From NCBI GenBank assembly GCA_902795555.1, contig CADBLV010000333.1:1-11988 (forward strand): a stretch of DNA of 11,988 nucleotides, read 5' to 3'. Positions 6,731 to 11,988 of this stretch are shown piece by piece; within the stretch, counting starts at the first letter, position 1; every line of letters starts with the position of its first letter. The position numbers and the translations under genes were made by a program. Below the pieces are notes generated by a model. The model was not told where the DNA came from and did no database searches. It was given only the letters and a program-made list of their open reading frames with translations. The stretch comes from an uncultured Eubacteriales bacterium (GTDB lineage: Bacteria; Bacillota_A; Clostridia; Christensenellales; Aristaeellaceae).

Positions 6731-8190
6731 GGATGTTCCTCCGCGCGCTTCAGCATGGTTTGCGCATTCTTTGCCGCTTCTTCCCTCAGCGCCTGTCTCT
6801 GACTCTCGTCAAGGTCAGGCAGATACAGGCTTCCTTCCGTCTCCGGAGCAACCAGAATCCATGGGGAGGCGGATTTCAGACTGCCGGAAAGGGAGACCGT
6901 TTTTTCCGTCTGGCTGCCTTCCAGGGTGAACGCCAGAGCGGTCGGGCTCTGCTGGGCGTTCTTCCCGGAAAACACCGCGTGCAGATGAATTTCCAGCGGA
7001 TCGCAGAGATCCAGCTGATCCGAAAGCCCCTCCTCCTCAAAAATCGTTTCGTCCTGAACAGCCGTGAGGACATAATCATAGGTTTCGTAGGTTTTTCCGT
7101 CCTCTTCGTTCAGCACAGGCTGCTCGACCGTTCCGGTCAGCCGGATGCGCAGGGCTCTGTTTTCGGGATCTCCGTCCTTCCGGTCCGCCTGCACATAGCC
7201 CAGAAGGATTTCCTGATCAAAGCTTCCCTCGAGGGTGAAATCCGCCGGCCAGGAAACTACGAAGGATTTATTGTCTCCCCGCAGCCGAACGGTCATTCTC
7301 CCCGTGGCATCCTGATCCAGCTGCATCGCGTCATATCCGAAGACTTCGCTGCTCAGGGGCAGAAGCATCCTCGTGGAGATCTGAACACCGGATCGGGCGT
7401 CCGCCAGGCGGGTGATCACCAGATCTTCCTTCGCCGTCAGCCCGGACAGGATTTCCACGTAGTAATATCCCAGATTCTGATTCAGATAAACAGCCTTCTG
7501 TTCCTCCGTCAGAATCGGAGAAAGAAGGGCTTCGATGCGCTCGTCGGCCAGGAAGCGGGAGAAGAATTCCGTGAGAAAGCTCTTTACGTCCTCCCAGGGA
7601 ATCACACAGGTCATCTCCAGCAGGGAGGCGCCGTCCTCTCCGGCCAGAAAGGCCGTTTCCAGGGGAAAGCGGGCCAGCCACAGCTCCGTCATCTGCTCAT
7701 AGGGCGCAAAGGCCGTGTTCCACTGTTCCGGATCCGGATCCCGCAGGATGGAAAAGAGCTCAGGCAGGACGGAGAGAATCGGGGCATTGCCGTTCTTCTT
7801 CCCGCCCGCCAGATCCATCAGCCCAGCCACCCCGGGAAAAGAGAGCGTGGAGGAGATCAGATCGGATTTCAGGAAAAACAGCCCGTCCTTCCCGTAAAGG
7901 GAGGTAAGATTCAGCTGGGCTTCGGATTCATCCGTCTGATAGATGTAATACAGCAGCTCGCCCTCCATCGTCTGCAGCCCCCGCAGCTCAAAAGGCGCCT
8001 GATGAAAAGCCGTCATCAGGGGGGCTTCCTCTTCCATGCCGACTGCTTTCAGCAGAAACGAACCCTTCAGCCCGCTGCCGTTTTCCAGCTGTTTGATCAT
8101 CTTCTCCGGCAGGGACATCTCTTCCGCGCCGGCGGAAATCATCCCCGCGAAAAGCAGGAGAATGAGCAGCAACGAAATGAGTCTTTTCAT
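6727..8190 (-). CDS. Secreted protein of unknown function, second copy-like exported product
   Basis: Not assigned to a family. It has 487 residues with a signal peptide (MKRLISLLLILLLFAGMISAGA, cleavage probably after AGA at about 22) and no lipobox. After a first beta-rich part (about 40-130) comes a helical stretch (about 140-235, including IPWEDVKSFLTEFFSRFL), then long runs of beta strands (240-450) and an amphipathic C-terminal helix (DLDESQRQALREEAAKNAQ). The pattern of extended strands around a helix could fit a lipid- or ligand-binding fold such as LolA/LppX, but this is only an impression. AAAGGAG precedes the ATG, and the ATG overlaps the stop of dus (ATGA). Its own stop overlaps the next gene in the same way, so the pair is translationally coupled. 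Confidence 0.75.
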   Translation of the reverse strand: MKRLISLLLILLLFAGMISAGAEEMSLPEKMIKQLENGSGLKGSFLLKAVGMEEEAPLMTAFHQAPFELRGLQTMEGELLYYIYQTDESEAQLNLTSLYGKDGLFFLKSDLISSTLSFPGVAGLMDLAGGKKNGNAPILSVLPELFSILRDPDPEQWNTAFAPYEQMTELWLARFPLETAFLAGEDGASLLEMTCVIPWEDVKSFLTEFFSRFLADERIEALLSPILTEEQKAVYLNQNLGYYYVEILSGLTAKEDLVITRLADARSGVQISTRMLLPLSSEVFGYDAMQLDQDATGRMTVRLRGDNKSFVVSWPADFTLEGSFDQEILLGYVQADRKDGDPENRALRIRLTGTVEQPVLNEEDGKTYETYDYVLTAVQDETIFEEEGLSDQLDLCDPLEIHLHAVFSGKNAQQSPTALAFTLEGSQTEKTVSLSGSLKSASPWILVAPETEGSLYLPDLDESQRQALREEAAKNAQTMLKRAEEHP

Positions 8191-9155
8191 GGTGTTCTCC
8201 TTTCTGCCCGCCCCGGATCGTCAAAAAAGCGGTCCAGCTCCGCAAAAACCTGATCCGGGGACGTCAGACGGTTCATGGTGTTCCGGGTCTGGGCAGCGCC
8301 GCGCAGGCCGTGAAGATACCAGGCGATGTGCTTGCGCATTTCCCGGACCGCCACCGGCTCAGGCCGGCTTTCCAGCATGGCCCGGTAGTGCCGGAAGATC
8401 ATCTGCTTTCGTTCCGCCAGGGAAACCTCCGTCTTTTTCTCCCCCGCGGAAAGCTGTTTCAGTTCACGGAAAATCCAGGGGTTTCCCATGGCGCCGCGGC
8501 CGATCATGACGCCGTCCGCCTCGCCGTTTCGGATCTTCTCCGCGGCGTCTTCGGCGGTAAACAGATCGCCGTTTCCGATCACAGGGATACGAACCCGTGC
8601 CTTCACCGCCCGAATCCAGTCCCAGTTTGCCTCTCCGGCGTATTGCTGGGTTCTGGTCCGGCCGTGAATCGCGATTTCCGCCACCCCTGCCTCCTGGGCC
8701 ATCAGGGCGTATTCCATCACGTCGATATGCCCTTCGTCCCAGCCCAGTCGCATCTTGACGGACACGGGAAGCCGGACCGCGCGAACCGTGTCGCGCATCA
8801 TCCGCCAGGCGGTTTCCGGCCGCAGCATCAGGCCGGCTCCCTCTCCGGAGGAAGCCACCTTGTGGGCCGGACAGCCCATGTTGAGATCAATCCCGTCATA
8901 CCGTCCGGTTTCTTCAATACGTCCGGCGGCTTCGGCCACGACGGCCGGATCCTTTCCGAACAGCTGCAGCACCAGGCACGGCTCGGCAGGATCCCGGATC
9001 ATCAGCTCCCGGGTGGCCCGCTGGTTGGGAGCACAAAGATACCCCATGGCGCTGATCATCTCGGTATAGGTTTGCTCGCAGCCCATGTCGGCGCAGATGG
9101 CCCGATAAACATGATCCGTCACGCCGCACAGGGGAGCCAGTCTGAATCGTTTCAT
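8187..9155 (-). CDS. dus: tRNA-dihydrouridine synthase
   Basis: Flavoenzyme (FMN, NADPH) that reduces uridines of the tRNA D-loop to dihydrouridine in the cytoplasm. The 322-residue length is normal. TIM-barrel motifs appear in order: LAPLCGVTD (6-14), LVLQLFGKD (61-69), DGIDLNMGCPAHKV (87-100) with the catalytic cysteine at Cys95, GEGAGLM, VSVKMRLGW, IAIHGRTRTQQYAGEANW, IPVIGNGD and DGVMIGRGAMGNPWIF, the last being part of the FMN phosphate site. The C-terminal helical domain contains REMRKHIAWYLHG, typical of DusB-like bacterial enzymes. It overlaps the upstream 562-residue gene and the downstream secreted gene by ATGA at both ends. Which tRNA position it modifies cannot be told from sequence alone. 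Confidence 0.97.
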   Translation of the reverse strand: MKRFRLAPLCGVTDHVYRAICADMGCEQTYTEMISAMGYLCAPNQRATRELMIRDPAEPCLVLQLFGKDPAVVAEAAGRIEETGRYDGIDLNMGCPAHKVASSGEGAGLMLRPETAWRMMRDTVRAVRLPVSVKMRLGWDEGHIDVMEYALMAQEAGVAEIAIHGRTRTQQYAGEANWDWIRAVKARVRIPVIGNGDLFTAEDAAEKIRNGEADGVMIGRGAMGNPWIFRELKQLSAGEKKTEVSLAERKQMIFRHYRAMLESRPEPVAVREMRKHIAWYLHGLRGAAQTRNTMNRLTSPDQVFAELDRFFDDPGRAERRTP

Positions 9156-10840
9156 TCGGCGGCCGCCCTGGGGAAGATGGCGATGCGCCCATCCGTCCCG
9201 GCATAAGGCGTCGTCTGCAGAAGCAGAGGCTCCCCGGCCCGGGTGGGCAGCACGGGAATTTCGACGGGCCGGTGATCCCGCACCCGCCAGGATGAAACCG
9301 GCGCCGCTTCAACCTGAACAGCGCCTTCCTCGGTGCACAGGGCGTTTCCCGTGGCCGCATAGCGCCATTCCTGATCCGTTTTCAGCACGCGGATCTGGTT
9401 TTCAGCCCAGAAGCACAGGCCCTGATGATGAACCCGTTCGAAGCGCACAGCCTGCCGGTTCTTCCATTCGATCCGATCCTGATCGTGAATTTTCGTTTCG
9501 GTCTGATAAAGCTTCCCTTCCCGGATTTCCGAAAGCGGTTCTCCGGAGGAATGAACCGTGATTTCCTGCTTTCCGTGGCAGACGAGCATTTCGCGGGTTT
9601 CCGTGGCGGCGGCATACACAGCCAGCCCCAGCTCCGACGTATCCCGAACCCGGATTTCCGCGGCATGGCTGTTCATGGTCACCACCGCTTTCTTGCCCGG
9701 AATCAGATATTTCCCGGCCAGCGGATAATGAAGATGCAGCGTCCCCGCGGATAACCCCGCCGCCCAGCGATAAAAGACGCTGACAGCCCTGGCGCACCGC
9801 GCCAGGACATGCTCCTCCCGGGAATTCTCCCGGATGTCCGTCCCGATTTCCAGCTGATTCAGATACTGAACCATCTGCAGGCTGTTTTCGCGCAGGGCAT
9901 CCCGAAGGCCGTTGAAGCCGATGCGGATCATTTCATCCAGGGGCCAGGTGCCTTCCGAAACCAGCAGCTGGGCTCCGAAGGCTTCCATCCAGGCGGCCAG
10001 CACCTCCACGGACACCGGCTGATGGGAGGACCTTCCGCACAGGAAGGGCGCTCCGCAGGTTCCTCCGCAGGCAGCGCCGTCGCTCTTTCGGATGAAGCGC
10101 CAGCCCCGCTCGCCCGCGGAAAGCTCCTGTCCGTTGCCGCTGAACAGGCCGGAAAACGCCGTATAGCGCATGCCGTCCGCCAGCATCTCCCCGTGATTGA
10201 GGATGCACAGTCGCTTCTGATAATCCGTTTCGTCCAGATCGGGGCTGTCCAGAATCACCTGTGGATCGTCTGTCAGCACGTTATCCTTCAGCCGTCCCAC
10301 CGTACCGTAGCTATGCAGGGCGGTGGCCCAGTCCATAGCACCGGAACGCAGCCGGGCGCACAGGCGAAGAGCCGCCTTGGCGCCGGTCATCAGATAAAAC
10401 CGGATCAGAAACTCCATGAAGTCCGCCGGCTGAACCCGAACGCGTTCCAGGGCGATCACCTGATCCCAGTTGACCTCAATCCAGCGGCACCACTCGGCCA
10501 GACGCTTCAGCAGATCCTTGTCCGCTGTATATTCCGCCAGAGACAGGGCGGCGCGGGCCGTATACAGCTGATCTGTAAAAGACCCCGGAAAGGAGGCGTT
10601 CTCCCCCCGTTCCACTGCCTGCAGGATCATCCCGGTGACCGCCTCCCGCAGGGGATCGACGGTCAGCATACAGGCCAGCTCAAAAGCGCCCTGCCACATC
10701 TCCGGGGCGTTCAGATGCATGTTAATCCGGCCGTACAGGGCTCGCACCCCGGGATTCGCTGTCCGGATATTGCCGATATTCAGACCCGACCGCCGCAGGG
10801 GAACCAGCGGCGGCCTTTCCAGGAAGATCGTTCGAATCAT
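9152..10840 (-). CDS. GH127/DUF1680-like protein with altered active site (tentative)
   Basis: A 562-residue protein without a signal peptide, so probably cytoplasmic. Helix-pair spacing resembles the alpha/alpha barrel of GH127 (DUF1680, beta-L-arabinofuranosidase type): LYTARAALSLAEYTADKDLL (92-111), FMEFLIRFYLMTGAKAALRL (141-160), HGEMLADGMRYTAFSGLFSG (216-235), then GGTCG and SVEVLAAWMEAF (277-288). A beta-rich C-terminal half begins near RCARAVSVFYRWAAG (348-362) and ends LLLQTTPYAGTDGRIAIFP. Against the known GH127 zinc site (Glu338, Cys340, Cys417, Cys418 in HypBA1), my eye alignment keeps Glu279 and one cysteine (Cys349), with Leu281 where Cys340 should be. Three cysteines at 258, 262 and 268 are unusual. 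It starts 16 bp after upp with a GGAG site and overlaps dus. Function unknown; fold call moderate. Confidence 0.5.
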   Translation of the reverse strand: MIRTIFLERPPLVPLRRSGLNIGNIRTANPGVRALYGRINMHLNAPEMWQGAFELACMLTVDPLREAVTGMILQAVERGENASFPGSFTDQLYTARAALSLAEYTADKDLLKRLAEWCRWIEVNWDQVIALERVRVQPADFMEFLIRFYLMTGAKAALRLCARLRSGAMDWATALHSYGTVGRLKDNVLTDDPQVILDSPDLDETDYQKRLCILNHGEMLADGMRYTAFSGLFSGNGQELSAGERGWRFIRKSDGAACGGTCGAPFLCGRSSHQPVSVEVLAAWMEAFGAQLLVSEGTWPLDEMIRIGFNGLRDALRENSLQMVQYLNQLEIGTDIRENSREEHVLARCARAVSVFYRWAAGLSAGTLHLHYPLAGKYLIPGKKAVVTMNSHAAEIRVRDTSELGLAVYAAATETREMLVCHGKQEITVHSSGEPLSEIREGKLYQTETKIHDQDRIEWKNRQAVRFERVHHQGLCFWAENQIRVLKTDQEWRYAATGNALCTEEGAVQVEAAPVSSWRVRDHRPVEIPVLPTRAGEPLLLQTTPYAGTDGRIAIFPRAAAE

Positions 10841-10856
10841 GTTTTTACTCCGATGA

Positions 10857-11988
<1,132 letters not shown>

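Noticed and set aside
6733..8253. 506-codon plus-strand frame opposite the 487-residue secreted protein gene
   Set aside because: The minus strand has signal peptide, ribosome site and ATGA junctions; the plus frame has none and reads as arginine/glutamine-rich antisense.

Overview
The window reads as a GC-rich chromosomal stretch from a Gram-positive, Clostridia-like bacterium (phylum Bacillota), probably a gut or rumen type. The lineage call rests on gene order: a SpoVB/YabM-type flippase, a YabN-type methylase/MazG protein, HU and the S4 protein RqcP (YabO) lie in a row, which is the core of a cluster known from Bacillus and Clostridia. Strong AAGGAGG ribosome sites and sigma-70/sigma-A type promoters agree with this. 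The genus cannot be fixed from the sequence. I see no phage, transposon, CRISPR array, tRNA or rRNA.

Plus strand, 1-5495: the 3' part of a TrkH potassium channel subunit enters from the left edge. It is followed 2 bp later by the flippase, and then, through an ATGA overlap, by a YabN-like protein whose MazG domain is only a remnant. A clear promoter and a hairpin-rich leader drive the HU gene, which ends in a textbook intrinsic terminator. Just past it, with no room for a strong promoter of their own, lie rqcP (rescue of stalled 50S subunits) and an ispD-ispF fusion (MEP isoprenoid pathway), joined by another ATGA overlap. In related genomes the place after rqcP usually holds yabP, yabQ and divIC; here ispDF takes it.

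Minus strand, 11567 down to 5591: a five-gene operon starts from a near-consensus promoter. It runs upp (uracil salvage), a 562-residue cytoplasmic protein with a GH127/DUF1680-like fold pattern but altered active-site residues, dus (tRNA dihydrouridine synthase), and two secreted proteins of unknown function. The last four genes are joined by ATGA overlaps. Convergent ends meet at 5496-5590, where I see no convincing terminator.

Right edge: lgt (prolipoprotein diacylglyceryl transferase) starts divergently from upp and runs off the window. The gap between the two genes (11487-11797) contains both promoters and, filling the space between their -35 boxes, six and a quarter copies of a 23-bp tandem repeat with a near-palindromic core. 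This is the most unusual non-coding structure in the window. Most of the rest is housekeeping sequence. The points worth following are that repeat array, the eroded MazG domain, the variant GH127-like protein and the pair of unknown secreted proteins.
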